From contig JAATGP010000001.1 of the NCBI GenBank assembly GCA_015654635.1, positions 1 to 39,595 on the forward strand: a stretch of 39,595 nt of DNA. The letters are read 5' to 3'. The stretch comes from Alphaproteobacteria bacterium (GTDB lineage: Bacteria; Pseudomonadota; Alphaproteobacteria; Micropepsales; Micropepsaceae). Shown piece by piece: positions 16,361-26,933 of this stretch (positions are counted from its first letter, which is position 1; each line of letters opens with the position of its first letter). A program made the translations under genes and the position numbers. A model generated the notes under the pieces. The model was not told where the DNA came from. It worked only from the letters and a program-made list of their open reading frames with translations, and did not search any database.

Positions 16361-18634
16361 ATGTCAAATGCAAACGGCGCGGATACGGGGACTGCAAAGC
16401 GGAACAGAAAGGCCGCCGCACCGGCGCTATCCAAGCTGCTGATGACATCGCCGCCGCCAGCCCCCCAAGCGCTCAATCCGCTCAACACACCGGACCGTTT
16501 CCTCAATCGTGAACTCTCCTGGCTCGCCTTCAATGGCCGGGTGCTGCAGGAGGCGCAGAACAAGCGCCATCCCCTGTTGGAGCGCGTGCGTTTTCTGTCG
16601 ATTTCCTCCTCCAACCTCTCCGAGTTTTTTATGGTCCGCGTGGCGGGGCTGTGGGGCATGGTCAAAGAGGGCGTCGGCACCATCAGCGATGACGGGATGA
16701 ACCCCAACCAGCAGCTGACCAAGATCACCGAAGCGGCCAATCAAATCCTCACCGACCAGCAGCGCGTCTGGCTATCGCTGCGCAAGGAACTGGGTGAGAA
16801 CGGCATCTCTGTTATCGGCGTCAAACAGCTCAAAGGCGCCGACCGCGACTGGCTCGACACCTATTTCAACGAGCAGATTTTTCCGGTTCTGACGCCGCTC
16901 GCCATCGATCCGGCGCATCCCTTTCCCTTTATTCCCAATCTCGGCTTTACCCTGGCGCTGAAATTGGCGCGGGCGCGCGATGGCCGCATGGTAATGGCGC
17001 TTTTGCCGGTGCCGTCGCAATTGCAGCGCTTCATTCGCGTACCCGGCAAGGGCAAGGCCGTGCGTTTCCTGCCGCTGGAAGAGGTGATTGAGCTTTACCT
17101 CGACAAGCTTTTCCCCGGTCACAGCGTCAAAGGCTCGGGCCAGTTCCGGGTGATCCGCGACAGTGACGTGGAAATCGAGGAAGAAGCCGAAGACCTAGTG
17201 TTGATGTTCGAATCGCTTTTGAAGCGACGGCGGCGGGGCTCGGTGATCCTGATGACCTGCACCGACACCATGCCGGACGATCTGCGCCAGTTCATTGCCG
17301 ATCATCTGGATTTGCAGGACGAAGAAGTGGTCCGCGTGGCGGAGATGCTGGGGCTCGCCGATCTCAACCAGTTGATCCTGAAAGAACGGCCGGATCTGCT
17401 TTTCAAGCCTTTCGTGCCGCGTTTTCCCGAGCGTATCCGCGATCATGGCGGCGATTGTTTTGCTTCGATCCGGGCCAAGGACATCATCGTCCATCATCCG
17501 TTCGAGAGTTTCGATGTGGTGGTGCAGTTTTTGCGCCAAGCCGCCGCCGATCCCGATGTGGTGGCGATCAAGCAGACGCTCTATCGCACCTCCAGCGATT
17601 CACCGATCGTCAGTGCGCTGATCGAAGCCGCCGATGCGGGCAAATCCGTGACCGCGCTGGTGGAGCTGAAAGCGCGTTTCGACGAGGCCGCCAATATCAA
17701 ATGGGCGCGCGATCTGGAACGCGCCGGAGTGCAGGTGGTCTATGGCTTCATCGAGCTGAAGACCCATGCCAAGGTGAGTTTGGTGGTGCGGCGCGAAAGC
17801 GGCCAGCTTAGGACCTATGTGCATTTCGGCACCGGCAATTATCACCCGGTGACGGCGAAGATTTACACCGATCTGTCGCTCTTCAGTGCCGATCCGGCTT
17901 TGGGGCGCGATGCGGCGCAGCTGTTCAATTATATTACCGGCTATGCCGAGCCCTCAGGGCTGGAGAAGATCGCGGTCTCACCGCTCAATCTGCGCGAGAC
18001 GCTGGTCAATCATATCGCCCAAGAAATTGAGCACGCCAAGGCCGGACGGCCGGCGGAGATTTGGATCAAGGTCAACTCTCTGGTCGATCCCGATATGATC
18101 GATTGCCTTTACCGGGCGAGCCAGGCGGGGGTGAAGATCGAGATCATCGCGCGCGGCATATGCTGCCTGAGGCCGGGCGTGCCGGGGCTCTCCGACAATA
18201 TCCGCGTGAAGAGTATCGTCGGCCGCTTCCTGGAGCATGGCCGTATCATCGCCTTCGGGGGCGGCCATGGCCTGCCCAATCCCAAAGCCAAGCTCTATAT
18301 GTCTTCGGCCGATTGGATGCCGCGCAATCTCGACCGGCGTGTGGAATCCTTGGTGCCGATCGACAACCCCACCGTGCACCAGCAGGTGCTGGACCAGATT
18401 CTGGTGGCGCAAATCAAGGATCAGGCCCAGTCCTGGCATATGAAGGCGGATGGCAGCTATGTCCGCGACGATGCGTACCGCAGCCCTGACGCGTTTTCGG
18501 CGCATACCTACTTTATGACCAATCCGTCATTGTCAGGCCGCGGCCGGGCCTTGCGGATCAAGCATCCGCGTCCGATTACCGGTCCCGAGACTGCCAAATC
18601 TGCGCCTGCCAAAACTGAAGCCAAACCCGAGTGA
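16361..18634 (+). CDS. ppk1: Polyphosphate kinase 1
   Basis: The product has 757 residues, slightly longer than the usual 690-720 because of extra polar residues at both ends. The N domain starts at about residue 45 with [16 protein letters not shown], the PPK1 hallmark. [15 protein letters not shown] (about 403-417) and the [17 protein letters not shown] block (from about 488) form the phospholipase-D-like catalytic halves; the first His of HFGTGNY is the phospho-acceptor. The enzyme reversibly builds polyphosphate from ATP. The stop is followed almost immediately by ppx, so synthesis and degradation are co-encoded. ATG 16361 is chosen over a TTG three bases upstream. The C-terminal tail ([10 protein letters not shown]) is low complexity. 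Confidence 0.95.
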   Translation: MSNANGADTGTAKRNRKAAAPALSKLLMTSPPPAPQALNPLNTPDRFLNRELSWLAFNGRVLQEAQNKRHPLLERVRFLSISSSNLSEFFMVRVAGLWGMVKEGVGTISDDGMNPNQQLTKITEAANQILTDQQRVWLSLRKELGENGISVIGVKQLKGADRDWLDTYFNEQIFPVLTPLAIDPAHPFPFIPNLGFTLALKLARARDGRMVMALLPVPSQLQRFIRVPGKGKAVRFLPLEEVIELYLDKLFPGHSVKGSGQFRVIRDSDVEIEEEAEDLVLMFESLLKRRRRGSVILMTCTDTMPDDLRQFIADHLDLQDEEVVRVAEMLGLADLNQLILKERPDLLFKPFVPRFPERIRDHGGDCFASIRAKDIIVHHPFESFDVVVQFLRQAAADPDVVAIKQTLYRTSSDSPIVSALIEAADAGKSVTALVELKARFDEAANIKWARDLERAGVQVVYGFIELKTHAKVSLVVRRESGQLRTYVHFGTGNYHPVTAKIYTDLSLFSADPALGRDAAQLFNYITGYAEPSGLEKIAVSPLNLRETLVNHIAQEIEHAKAGRPAEIWIKVNSLVDPDMIDCLYRASQAGVKIEIIARGICCLRPGVPGLSDNIRVKSIVGRFLEHGRIIAFGGGHGLPNPKAKLYMSSADWMPRNLDRRVESLVPIDNPTVHQQVLDQILVAQIKDQAQSWHMKADGSYVRDDAYRSPDAFSAHTYFMTNPSLSGRGRALRIKHPRPITGPETAKSAPAKTEAKPE

Positions 18635-18636
18635 GT

Positions 18637-20184
18637 ATGAGCGGCTCCCTGCCCGAGATCGGCGACGACATGGTGCCGCGTGCCAGCGGGGCCGTGACGG
18701 ATCGTCATGACCGCAAAGAGCGCATCGGGATTGTCGATATCGGCTCCAATTCGGTGCGCTTCGTGGTCTTCGATGCTTTGGCGCGCACCGTCCATACCGT
18801 GCACAACGAAAAGACCATCTGCAGCATCGGGCGCGAGCTGGGCTCCACCGGCATGCTTTACCGCGAAGGCGTCGAGCTGGCGCTGGAAGCGCTGCGCCGC
18901 TATCGCCATTTGAGCGACAAACTGGGCGTCACCCTGCGCGAGGCGGTGGCGACGGCAGCGGCGCGCGATGCCCTCAATGGGGCGGAATTTGTCCGCCGCG
19001 CCGAGGCCGCTTGGGGCTCCGCCGTGCGGGTTTTGACCGGCACCGAAGAGGCGCGGCTGGCGGGCGAGGGTGTGATCGCGGCCATCCCCGATGCCGATGG
19101 GCTGACGGCCGATCTCGGCGGCGGCAGTCTCGACATGGTGGTGGTGAAAAACGGCCAGACGGGCGAGGCGATCTCGCTGCCCTTCGGGCCTTTGCGGTTG
19201 ATCGATCTGTCCAAAGGCGATCTCGACAAGACACGCCAGCTGGTCGATTACGAACTTTCCAAATGGCTGCCGCTGCGCGCCCTCGACAACAAGACGCTGT
19301 ATCTCGTCGGCGGCATCTGGCGCAGCGTGGCACGGGTGGACATGCTGCGCGAAGAATACCCGCTGCCCATCCTGCAAAATTACACCATCCCGTATAGCCG
19401 GGCGGTGGAGCTTTCCACGGTGCTGGCCAAGCAGGGGCGCAAATCGCTCGAGAATCTCGCCAATGTTTCCAAGCGGCGGATGGAGCTTCTGCCTTTCGGC
19501 GCCATTGTGCTGCAGCGTTTGCTGGTGGCGGCAAAATTCAAAGATGTGGTGGTCTCGGCCAATGGCGTGCGCGAAGGCATCGTCTTTGCCAAGCTGGCGC
19601 CGGAAGAACGCAGCAAAGACCCGCTGATCGATTTTGCCAACATCCAGAATGCCCGTTTCAGCCGCTCACCGCCGCATGCGATGGAAATGTTCAACTGGGC
19701 GACGCCGCTGTTTGCCGACGAAAACGCCTATTACCGCCGCCTTCGGCTGGCCGCTTCGCTTCTGAGTGACCTCGGCTGGCGGCGCCATCCCGAATACCGC
19801 ACCCGCGGCTCTTATCTCGAGGTGCTGAATATGCCCTTCGGCGGCGCCGACCACAAAGCGCGGGCCTTCGTCGCGGCCTCTATTTTCCATCGCTATGCCG
19901 GTGACGATGAGATGCCGGAGGATTTGCGGCTGGCTGGTATGCTGGACAAGCCCGAAGAGAAGCGGGCTCTCAAAATCGGACTGGCGGCGCGGCTGGCCTT
20001 TGACCTTTCGGCCTCGGCGGCGGGGGAACTTAGCCATTACCGCCTGCGGCTGACGCCCTCTAAGGTGATCCTGGAAATCCCCAAGCGGCGCGGCGCCGTG
20101 GCCGACGATACGGTCGGCAAGCGCCTGGGGGCGCTAGGCGGGGCCTTTGACCGCAATGCCGAAATCCAGGTGATCGGCAGCTAA
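18637..20184 (+). CDS. ppx: Exopolyphosphatase (Ppx/GppA family)
   Basis: The product has about 515 residues of the ASKHA fold. GIVDIGSNSVRFVVFD (about 26-41) is the first phosphate loop and LTADLGGGSLDMV (about 153-165) the second. ATAAARDALN and RVLTGTEEARLAGEG in between are typical of Ppx/GppA. The C-terminal half (from about 325) carries the HD-like helical domain. It cuts terminal phosphate from polyphosphate and may also hydrolyse pppGpp. The start is uncertain: GTG 18631 overlaps the ppk stop and adds two residues, ATG 18637 is used here. Coupled to ppk, it sets the cellular polyphosphate level. Confidence 0.92.
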   Translation: MSGSLPEIGDDMVPRASGAVTDRHDRKERIGIVDIGSNSVRFVVFDALARTVHTVHNEKTICSIGRELGSTGMLYREGVELALEALRRYRHLSDKLGVTLREAVATAAARDALNGAEFVRRAEAAWGSAVRVLTGTEEARLAGEGVIAAIPDADGLTADLGGGSLDMVVVKNGQTGEAISLPFGPLRLIDLSKGDLDKTRQLVDYELSKWLPLRALDNKTLYLVGGIWRSVARVDMLREEYPLPILQNYTIPYSRAVELSTVLAKQGRKSLENLANVSKRRMELLPFGAIVLQRLLVAAKFKDVVVSANGVREGIVFAKLAPEERSKDPLIDFANIQNARFSRSPPHAMEMFNWATPLFADENAYYRRLRLAASLLSDLGWRRHPEYRTRGSYLEVLNMPFGGADHKARAFVAASIFHRYAGDDEMPEDLRLAGMLDKPEEKRALKIGLAARLAFDLSASAAGELSHYRLRLTPSKVILEIPKRRGAVADDTVGKRLGALGGAFDRNAEIQVIGS

Positions 20185-20319
20185 CGCAAGGGTGACAGCC
20201 GCGGCGGCTGTGCCCGCTTGCATCCCAGCGAAACCCGGTCTTTAACAAGGTGCCCCTGGAATAAGGGGCCTCTGCCCCCACATCGTTACAAGAGGGGCCA
20301 GACATGAAGGAGAAGAAAC

Positions 20320-20526
20320 ATGGGCGGATTGAGCATCTGGCACCTTGTCTTGGTGGCCGTGGTCGTTTTGGTGCTGTTCGGCGGCAAAGGTAAGCTCTCC
20401 GACATCATGGGCGATTTTGCCAAAGGCATTAAGAGCTTCAAAAAAGGCATGTCGGACGACGATGAGGCCAAGGTCAAAGCGGCTGAGACCCCCGTTGTTC
20501 CCCCTCGGGACCCGGCGGCGCACTAA
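20320..20526 (+). CDS. tatA: Sec-independent translocase subunit TatA
   Basis: A 68-residue protein: a short periplasmic start MGGLSIWH, one helix ([13 protein letters not shown]), the FG hinge, then the amphipathic helix with [20 protein letters not shown], and an acidic/proline tail. This is the canonical TatA layout and length. AAGGAGAAG lies about 6 bases before the ATG. It forms the pore-like oligomer of the twin-arginine pathway. First gene of tatABC; the DUF1501 protein and the pectinesterase in this window are likely substrates. Confidence 0.97.
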   Translation: MGGLSIWHLVLVAVVVLVLFGGKGKLSDIMGDFAKGIKSFKKGMSDDDEAKVKAAETPVVPPRDPAAH

Positions 20527-20538
20527 CGAGTAGCCGCT

Positions 20539-20991
20539 ATGTTCCCCGATCTCAGTTGGAGCCATATGCTCCTGGTCCTGATTGTCGCCCTCGTCGTCGT
20601 GGGCCCTAAGGACCTGCCCAAACTGATGCGGAAAATGGGGCAATGGACCGCCAAAGCGCGCGGCATGGCCGATCAATTCCGGCGCAGCTTCGATGAAATG
20701 GCCCGCCAGAGCGAACTCGACGAGTTGCGCAAGGAACTCGACGAATTGCGCAACATCCGGCCTTTGGCGGAGGTCGATCATCAGATGAGCCAGATGTTGG
20801 CGGGGCCTGCGGTGAGTATGGACGCGGCGCCGGAATCCGGCTCCGAGACGGCGCCTGCCGCCGAGACCGCTGCGCCTGTGCCGGAAGCGGTGGCGGAAGC
20901 AGCGATTGCCGATCCCGGCGAGCCGCATCCGGCATCCGCAGAACCCGCCCAAGTCCTTCCGCAATCCGACCTGCATCCCCCGGCGCCATGA
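20539..20991 (+). CDS. tatB: Sec-independent translocase subunit TatB
   Basis: A 150-residue protein. FPDLSWSHMLLVLIVALVVVGP gives the single N-terminal helix ending in the conserved VGPKDLPKLMRKMG block, followed by a long amphipathic helix with coiled-coil-like ELDELRKELDELR (about 55-67). The C-terminal third is Ala/Pro/Glu-rich and disordered. TatB with TatC recognises twin-arginine signals. It starts 12 bases after tatA and overlaps tatC by four bases. Confidence 0.95.
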   Translation: MFPDLSWSHMLLVLIVALVVVGPKDLPKLMRKMGQWTAKARGMADQFRRSFDEMARQSELDELRKELDELRNIRPLAEVDHQMSQMLAGPAVSMDAAPESGSETAPAAETAAPVPEAVAEAAIADPGEPHPASAEPAQVLPQSDLHPPAP

Positions 20992-21788
20992 CCGACAGCA
21001 AAGACGAAGACGACATCGAGGCGTCCAAGGCGCCGCTGCTGGATCATCTGATCGAGCTGCGAAAACGCATCGTCTATTCGCTGCTGGCGCTGTTTGGCGG
21101 TTTTGTCATCTGCTTTTATTTTGCCGACCCGCTCTACAATTTTCTGACGGCGCCGTTGGCGCATGCCATGGCGGGACAGCCAGGCCGGCACCTGATCTAC
21201 ACCCAGGTCTATGAGAAGTTTTTCACCAACGCCAAGGTTGGCCTCTTCGGCGGTCTCTGTCTGGCGTTTCCGGTGATCGCGGCGCAGGTTTGGATGTTCG
21301 TGGCGCCAGGGCTTTATAAGCAGGAGCGCCGCGCCTTTCTGCCGTTTTTGATCGCCAGTCCGCTGCTGTTCATCACCGGGGCGGGCTTTGTTTATTACGT
21401 GATGCTGCCTTATGCGCTGAAATTCTTCCTCGGTTTCGAGACCAAGGGCAGCAAAGACGCGCTGCCGATCGAGATGATGGCCAAGGTCAGCGATTATTTC
21501 GATTTCGTCACCAGCCTGATCTTCGCCTTTGGTCTCACCTTTCAACTGCCGGTGGCGCTGGCGCTGCTCGGGCGGGTGGGGATCGTCAATGCGGACATGC
21601 TGCGCAAATCCCGGCGTTACGCCATTGTCGCCATCGCGGCCCTGGCAGCGATTTTCACCCCGCCGGACATTTTCTCGATGGTGAGCCTGCTGGTGCCGCT
21701 GGTGCTGCTCTACGAAGTTTCGATCTGGCTGGTACGGGGCATCGAAAAGCAACGCGAGCGGGACTACGCCAAAAAGGATGCGGAATAG
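20988..21788 (+). CDS. tatC: Sec-independent translocase subunit TatC
   Basis: A 266-residue polytopic protein with six helices. The conserved cytoplasmic N-terminus APLLDHLIELRKRIVYS (about 14-30) binds the twin-arginine motif. LFGGLCLAFPVIAAQVWMF and the FGLTFQLPV block (about 180-188) are signature TatC segments, and IFTPPDIFSM (about 223-232) lies before the last helix. The ATGA overlap with tatB indicates translational coupling. It ends in a charged KQRERDYAKKDAE tail. Confidence 0.97.
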   Translation: MTDSKDEDDIEASKAPLLDHLIELRKRIVYSLLALFGGFVICFYFADPLYNFLTAPLAHAMAGQPGRHLIYTQVYEKFFTNAKVGLFGGLCLAFPVIAAQVWMFVAPGLYKQERRAFLPFLIASPLLFITGAGFVYYVMLPYALKFFLGFETKGSKDALPIEMMAKVSDYFDFVTSLIFAFGLTFQLPVALALLGRVGIVNADMLRKSRRYAIVAIAALAAIFTPPDIFSMVSLLVPLVLLYEVSIWLVRGIEKQRERDYAKKDAE

Positions 21789-21823
21789 GTTCAGCGCCCT
21801 CAAGGTTCGCCTTTCAGACCTCT

Positions 21824-21937
21824 TTAGCCCCCCTCCGTCTCGACGCTTCGCGCCGATCCACCTCCCCCGCTATTCCTCCGGCGTGCGGCTCGGTATGCGA
21901 AGCACCGCAGGGGAGGAAAGCTACCGCCAAATCTAGT
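21824..21937. repeat. Intergenic repeat-like element A (tatC-serS gap)
   Basis: This GC-rich stretch begins CCCCCCTCCGTCTCGACG and ends CAGGGGAGGAAAGC, with internal short inverted segments. It shares its outer CCCCCCTCCG and GGGGAGGAAAGC blocks with the element after serS (23304-23373). It resembles the short palindromic intergenic repeats scattered through alphaproteobacterial genomes. Only two copies of the shared ends are visible here, so repeat status is an inference. Confidence 0.5.
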
Positions 21938-21967
21938 TTTTGACCCTCTCGCGCGGCTGTGCCATGA

Positions 21968-23296
<1,329 letters not shown>

Positions 23297-23303
23297 GGGC
23301 GTT

Positions 23304-23373
23304 CCCCCCTCCGGTCCTTCGGACCGCGCATACGCTGTTGCTATGCGCGCCCCGTAAACGGGGGAGGAAAGCG
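23304..23373. repeat. Intergenic repeat-like element B (serS-surE gap)
   Basis: The element opens with CCCCCCTCCGG and closes with GGGGGAGGAAAGC, matching the ends of the element before serS. Inside are two perfect inverted repeats: GGTCC/GGACC (23313-23325) and GCGCATA/TATGCGC (23326-23348). The next gene, surE, takes its ribosome site a few bases after the end. Confidence 0.55.
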
Positions 23374-23386
23374 TTAGGAGTTGTGC

Positions 23387-24238
23387 GTGACAGAGAAGAA
23401 CTTGCGTATCCTAGTCACCAATGATGACGGCGTTCGTTCGCAGGGCATCGCCATTCTGGAGAAGATTGCCCGTACGCTCACCGACGATGTTTGGGTGGTG
23501 GCACCGGAGACGGAGCAATCGGGTGCCTCGCATTCTTTGACCCTGACGACGCCGCTGCGCTTGCGCGCGCTCGATGATCGCCATTTTGCGGTGACAGGCA
23601 CGCCGACCGATTGCGTCATGATGGCTTCGGCCCATTTGCTCAAAGACGAGCCGCCGAACCTGATTTTGTCGGGCATCAATCGCGGCATCAACGCCGCCGA
23701 CGACGTTACTTATTCGGGCACCATCGCCGGCGCCATGGAAGGCTGCTCGCTGGGCATCGCCTCCATTGCTTTGAGCCAGACCTACAACCATCAAGACCGG
23801 CGCGACATCCGTTGGGATTGTGCCGAAGCTCACGGCCCGGCGGTGGTGAAAAAGCTGGTCGAAACCGGCTGGCCCAAAGATGTGCTGATGAATGTGAATT
23901 TTCCCGACTGCGCCCCGGAAGAGGTCTCAGGCATCGAAGTGGTGGCGCAGGGGGTGCGCGAATTGCAGGAAATCGTCATCGAGCAGCGCATCGATCTGCG
24001 CGACAATCCTTATTTCTGGATCGGCTTTCGCCGTGAGCGCATCAACGCCAAGCAGGGCACCGATCTCGGGGCTTTGGCGGTGCGCAAAATCTCGGTGACG
24101 CCGCTGCAGATGAACTTGACCGACTGGAAGACATTGCAGGCGATGAAGCACGGCATCGACGCTGCGTTCGGGCCTCCCGCCGTGGCCAATGAAGATTCCA
24201 CAGGCGCGCTGATCCCTGCCAAGGAGCGCACGCCTTAA
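23387..24238 (+). CDS. surE: 5'/3'-nucleotidase SurE
   Basis: The product has 283 residues with the SurE metal site: RILVTNDDGVRSQGI (D13, D14 from the GTG start), SGASHSLT (about 44-51), the catalytic loop GTPTDCVM (about 69-76), and a SGINRGINAADDV block (about 90-102). It dephosphorylates nucleoside monophosphates and short polyphosphate in a metal-dependent way. GTG 23387 is preferred over TTG 23381 because TTAGGAG sits six bases before it. The C-terminus is somewhat longer than typical (about 250). It is followed after 14 bases by pcm, the widely conserved surE-pcm pair. Confidence 0.94.
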   Translation: MTEKNLRILVTNDDGVRSQGIAILEKIARTLTDDVWVVAPETEQSGASHSLTLTTPLRLRALDDRHFAVTGTPTDCVMMASAHLLKDEPPNLILSGINRGINAADDVTYSGTIAGAMEGCSLGIASIALSQTYNHQDRRDIRWDCAEAHGPAVVKKLVETGWPKDVLMNVNFPDCAPEEVSGIEVVAQGVRELQEIVIEQRIDLRDNPYFWIGFRRERINAKQGTDLGALAVRKISVTPLQMNLTDWKTLQAMKHGIDAAFGPPAVANEDSTGALIPAKERTP

Positions 24239-24252
24239 CGAGATAATAGCGC

Positions 24253-24912
24253 ATGCATGAGTTCGATCCCCGCCTCATCGCGTTGGTCATGGCGCTGCGC
24301 AAGCAGGGGATCATCGATGCGCGCGTGCTCTCTGCCATCGAACGCACCCCGCGGGACCTCTTCGTGGGCGAGGCCTTCAGCCATGCCGCTTACGACAATT
24401 CTGCTTTGCCCATCGCTTGCGGCCAAACCATTAGCCAGCCTTACGTAGTGGCAGTTTCGACCGAGGCACTGGCGGTGAACGAGACCATGCGGGTGCTCGA
24501 AATCGGCACCGGCTCGGGCTATCAAGCGGCGGTGCTGGCGCAGTTGTGCCGAAGGGTGTATTCTATCGAACGGCACCGTTCACTACACCTTGAAGCGGAA
24601 CGGCGTTTCAAGGCCCTGCGTATACCAAATATTGCGACCAAACTGGGCGATGGCTTCCAGGGCTGGCCGGAGCAGGCGCCCTTCGACCGCATACTTTTGA
24701 CGGCGGCAGTCACAGAAGTGCCGCAAGCGCTGATCGAGCAGCTCAAGCCGGGTGGAATCCTGGTGGCGCCGATCGGAGATCAACCTGACTCGAATTTGGA
24801 AAGTAATTGTCAACTATTAACAAAGATGATCCGAACTGAGACAGGTCTGAAGAAAGAGGCGCTGATTTCCGTGGTTTTCGTCCCCATGCTTCCGGGGATG
24901 CCGCAGGACTAG
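24253..24912 (+). CDS. pcm: Protein-L-isoaspartate O-methyltransferase
   Basis: A 219-residue SAM-dependent methyltransferase that repairs isoaspartyl damage. ALPIACGQTISQPYVVA (about 51-67) is the family-specific substrate block. VLEIGTGSGYQAAVLAQL (about 81-98) is the SAM motif I, and PFDRILLTAAVTEVPQAL (about 141-158) is motif II. The length is normal. It lies between surE and the LytM lipoprotein, as in many Proteobacteria where the order runs surE-pcm-nlpD. Confidence 0.95.
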   Translation: MHEFDPRLIALVMALRKQGIIDARVLSAIERTPRDLFVGEAFSHAAYDNSALPIACGQTISQPYVVAVSTEALAVNETMRVLEIGTGSGYQAAVLAQLCRRVYSIERHRSLHLEAERRFKALRIPNIATKLGDGFQGWPEQAPFDRILLTAAVTEVPQALIEQLKPGGILVAPIGDQPDSNLESNCQLLTKMIRTETGLKKEALISVVFVPMLPGMPQD

Positions 24913-24922
24913 CGAGACAGCT

Positions 24923-25645
24923 ATGACGATTCGGACAGAATGCCTTAAGGCCCGCGCGCTCACCATCGCCGCGCTGCTTGCACTGCCGCTCCTGCTGGCG
25001 GGATGTCAGTCCTCGCCCAATCCGGAACTCGATTGGGGCACGGGGCAGCACAAGGCACGAGCTGCGGCTGCCGCCAAACCGAAGCCCAGGCCGCAATACG
25101 TCTCGTCTGAAACCGAGCGCCGCCCCTGCGAAGCCTATGCCGATGAATGCTATGATGTGCCGGTGCCGGTCGCCCGTCCCGATCCGGATAGCTACCAGCC
25201 GCGCTGGGTGCGCAACGAAGCCCCGGTAGCTATCGATTCCGATGCGGGTTTCGTCTGGCCGGTCCGGGGCCGTGTGATCACCGATTTCGGCGCCGCAGCA
25301 AGCGGCGAGCGCAATGACGGCATCAATATTGTGGCCCCTCAGGGAACTCCGATTCGGGCCGCTGCCGGCGGTACCGTCAGCTATTCCGGCAATGAGGTGC
25401 GCAATTACGGCAACCTGATGCTGTTACGGCACGACAGCGGCTATGTCACCGCCTATGCCCATGCCGACCATTTCGTGGTGAACAAAGGCGACTATGTGAG
25501 CAAAGGCCAGATCATCGGCTATGTCGGCAGTACCGGCGATGTCGCCACGCCGCAGCTCCACTTTGAACTGCGCAAGGGCCTGCGCGGTGAAACGCCGGTC
25601 AATCCGCGCCCGTTCCTAGGACCGCTGCAGGTGGCACAGCGTTAG
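24923..25645 (+). CDS. LytM (M23) domain lipoprotein with degenerate active site
   Basis: The product has 240 residues. The lipoprotein signal ends in LLLAGC with the lipidated Cys near 29. The C-terminal LytM domain spans about 110-235, but the usual zinc ligands are replaced: the HxGID-type site reads RNDGINI (His to Asn, Asp to Asn) and the HxH site reads PQLHF (first His to Gln). The remaining AYAHAD segment is intact. This is the state seen in NlpD and EnvC, which do not cut peptidoglycan themselves but activate amidases at the division site. It lacks the LysM domain of E. coli NlpD. Position after pcm matches nlpD. Its 3' end overlaps the convergent MFS gene by 47 bases. Confidence 0.87.
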   Translation: MTIRTECLKARALTIAALLALPLLLAGCQSSPNPELDWGTGQHKARAAAAAKPKPRPQYVSSETERRPCEAYADECYDVPVPVARPDPDSYQPRWVRNEAPVAIDSDAGFVWPVRGRVITDFGAAASGERNDGINIVAPQGTPIRAAAGGTVSYSGNEVRNYGNLMLLRHDSGYVTAYAHADHFVVNKGDYVSKGQIIGYVGSTGDVATPQLHFELRKGLRGETPVNPRPFLGPLQVAQR

Positions 25646-26777
25646 CGCGCGGAACAAGGCGCAGCGACAGCAAAGCTGCCAGCGTTGCCGCCACCGCGAT
25701 GACGCCGATTCCGGCGCGCATGCCGTGATGGGCGGCGACGGCGCCGATCAGCGGCGGCCCGCTTAAGAAGCCGCCAAAGCCTGCGGTCGAAACCGCGGCT
25801 ATGCCGGCGGCGGGTGAAGACGCGCGCTGGGCGGCGGTGGAGAGCACGCAAGGCACCACATTCGAAAAGCCGATGCCGACCAGGGCGAAACCGGCCACCA
25901 CAGCGGCCAGCATGGGCACGGCGGTTGCCAGGAAAAGACCAATGGCAGCCAGGGCGCAGCCCACGCCAATCACCAAGCTGCGTCCGAAGCGATGGACAAT
26001 GGCATCGCCGGTGAGGCGGCCCAGCACCATGGTCGCAGAAAAGGCGGCATAGCCAGCCGCGGCCCGGGCGGGGCTTTCGCCCAAGGTGGTGAGATAAATA
26101 CCACTCCAATCGGCCATGGCGCCTTCGCTCATGAAGCTGAGCGTCAGGATCGCGGCAAGGCCCCAAATGGCCCGCTCGGGCAGGCGGAAAATGGGTTGGC
26201 CTTCATGCTTGGCGGTGTCGCCCGCACCCAGAGAACCTGCGCCCAGCGCCACGATGCTGAGCACAGCGATAGCGGCGGGCAGCATCAGCAAATGGGTGGG
26301 GACATGCAGGCTGAGCAGCAGGGCGCCAAAGCCGGTACCGAGCAGGCCGCCAAGGCTGAAACCAGCGTGGAAGGAGGACATGATCGGCGCCCCCCAACGG
26401 GTCTCGATATGCGAGGCATGGGCGTTGATCGACACCCCCATGACGCAGCCGGTAGCGCCGAGCAGTGCACAGGCCGCCATCAGCACCGGAAGGTTGGGGG
26501 ACAGAAAGGGCAGGGAGAGCGCCACCGGGAAGAGAAAACTGGCAAGCTGCGCGGCCTTGCCGGTGCCGCCCAGGCGCTGGGTGATATGGCTCGCCGGCTG
26601 CATGGCGATGAGCCCGCCGATCGACATGGCGAGGAGGGCGAGGCTGAGCGAGCCTGCCGACAGCGATAGCATGGCTTTCAAGGGTGCAATGCCCGTCGCC
26701 CAGGCGCCAAAGCCGAAGCCGTTGGCGAGGAACATGGCGAAAGTGGCCCAGCGGGGGAGGACAAGGTTCCGGTTCAT
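25599..26777 (-). CDS. MFS transporter, paralogue 1 (YbjJ-like)
   Basis: A 392-residue transporter with about twelve hydrophobic helices. It begins MNRNLVLPRWATFAMFLANG, and the region SMSIGG-like LLAMSIGGLIAMQPASH (about 49-65) corresponds to the loop 2-3 MFS signature. A cytoplasmic central loop (about 190-205) separates the halves. It is closely similar over its full length to the next gene upstream (26934-28121), clearly a tandem duplication. The substrate is unknown; the family includes putative sugar and drug carriers. Its promoter (-35 ATGACA, -10 TATAAC) carries a palindromic operator shared with the paralogue. The C-terminus overlaps the convergent lipoprotein gene. Confidence 0.88.
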   Translation of the reverse strand: MNRNLVLPRWATFAMFLANGFGFGAWATGIAPLKAMLSLSAGSLSLALLAMSIGGLIAMQPASHITQRLGGTGKAAQLASFLFPVALSLPFLSPNLPVLMAACALLGATGCVMGVSINAHASHIETRWGAPIMSSFHAGFSLGGLLGTGFGALLLSLHVPTHLLMLPAAIAVLSIVALGAGSLGAGDTAKHEGQPIFRLPERAIWGLAAILTLSFMSEGAMADWSGIYLTTLGESPARAAAGYAAFSATMVLGRLTGDAIVHRFGRSLVIGVGCALAAIGLFLATAVPMLAAVVAGFALVGIGFSNVVPCVLSTAAQRASSPAAGIAAVSTAGFGGFLSGPPLIGAVAAHHGMRAGIGVIAVAATLAALLSLRLVPRANAVPPAAVLGTGAD

Positions 26778-26786
26778 GGTGACGAT

Positions 26787-26814
26787 GTTATACTCGATTT
26801 GACAGCGCTGTCAT
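26787..26814 (-). promoter_or_regulatory. Promoter of MFS paralogue 1 with palindromic operator
   Basis: Read on the minus strand, ATGACA (26814-26809), a 16-base spacer, then TATAAC (26792-26787) form a sigma-70-type promoter ten bases before the start codon region. The perfect palindrome TGACAGCGCTGTCA (26800-26813) covers the -35 box. The central CG and 14-bp symmetry are typical of LacI-family operators, so repression by steric block is likely. The regulator is not in this window. Confidence 0.7.
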
Positions 26815-26933
26815 AGCCTCTGTTCTGTACAAGTCCATGGCAGAAATCAGGTGTTTTTGCGATTTGGCATTATTCTGGAATTGGCACGCCGGACCTCCGT
26901 GCAAAATGGGAAGTGCTCAAGGCGTTTGCAAGC

